Part shown: piece after piece, positions 12,956-13,151 of the stretch
How the letters are laid out: each line of letters opens with the position of its first letter
How positions within the stretch are numbered: position 1 is the first letter of the stretch
Assembly (NCBI GenBank): GCA_035687895.1
Contig: DASRUE010000153.1
Coordinates: 1-13,151, forward strand
From: JAERML01 sp035687895
GTDB lineage: Bacteria > Bacteroidota > Ignavibacteria > UBA10030 > UBA6906
Reading direction: 5' to 3'
Length of the DNA stretch: 13,151 nucleotides
Made by a program: the position numbers and the translations under genes
The notes under the pieces: generated by a model
The model's database searches: none
Told to the model about the DNA's origin: nothing
What the model saw: the letters and a program-made list of their open reading frames with translations, nothing else

Positions 12956-13151
12956 TCACCATGTTGGGGGTGCACTATTGCGCATCATTGCGTCGCTGGT
13001 CGCACCCGGCAATAGTCCTGCAATGTACTCCAGGATTTCTTTGCGCGATGGGCTCTCAGACCTTGATGCAAGAATATCCTGCCACCGTGTGGCATCGGCA
13101 GAAGAAAGCGGACTGAGCCCGTAGTTCTTCAGGACGCCATTGGGGTTGCCG
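12956..13151 (-). CDS. C-terminal part of an unrecognised protein
   Basis: Reading the minus strand from the window edge, an open frame of 65 residues ends at TGA (12958-12956). It starts 'NPNGVLKNYGLSPLSSADA' and continues through a helical stretch 'RKEILEYIAGLLPGA' to 'NSAPPTW'. Codon choice (frequent C/G third positions) looks like its neighbours, and the stop lies 31 bases before the isoprenoid-synthase-like gene on the same strand, which suits an operon. No family is recognisable from this tail. The start lies beyond the window. Confidence 0.5.
   Translation of the reverse strand, partial: GNPNGVLKNYGLSPLSSADATRWQDILASRSESPSRKEILEYIAGLLPGATSDAMMRNSAPPTW

Overview
The window is gene-dense bacterial DNA of fairly high GC content. 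Every gene except a short fragment at the left edge reads on the minus strand, so in transcription order the window runs from right to left. No rRNA, tRNA, CRISPR array or conventional insertion sequence was seen, and no gene-free stretch exceeds about 190 bases. The sequence gives no firm taxonomic marker. An outer-membrane-type beta-rich protein, a DUF4412-like fragment and the abundance of short palindromic repeats would suit the Ignavibacteria/Chlorobi/Bacteroidota neighbourhood, but that is only an impression. Two candidate promoters have TTGACA/TATAAT-like spacing rather than the Bacteroidetes TAnnTTTG type.

Right part (13151 to about 7547): the C-terminal end of an unrecognised gene, a class I isoprenoid-synthase-like protein, and then a tight phenylacetyl-CoA epoxidase cluster, paaA-paaB-paaC-paaD, with 4- and 8-base overlaps between its first genes. 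A MGDG-synthase/UgtP-type glycosyltransferase follows 23 bases after paaD. The reductase gene paaE is not next to the cluster. PaaA is the catalytic diiron subunit, PaaB a small structural subunit, PaaC the partner ferritin-like subunit, and PaaD the Fe-S/metal maturation factor.

The most striking feature is in paaD. Its 5' end is replaced or extended, in frame, by a DUF559 (Vsr/PD-(D/E)XK-like) nuclease domain. The two halves are joined by a linker encoded by a 153-base (51-codon) segment that has perfect 11-base terminal inverted repeats and contains three hairpins. This looks like a selfish nuclease-plus-palindrome cassette living inside a metabolic gene.

Middle part (7411 to 4517): 3-methyladenine DNA glycosylase I (tag), an EamA-family transporter, and a DUF885-like putative metallohydrolase. 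Left part (4450 to 333): an exported beta-rich protein with a strong ribosome binding site and its own terminator, diaminopropionate ammonia-lyase (dpaL), the AmmeMemoRadiSam radical SAM enzyme (amrS) behind a TTGACA-N17-TACCAT promoter, and a GT2 glycosyltransferase. Between amrS and the GT2 gene lies a 116-base inverted-repeat element with a second mini-palindrome nested in one arm. The GT2 gene converges on the left-edge plus-strand gene across a bidirectional terminator hairpin.
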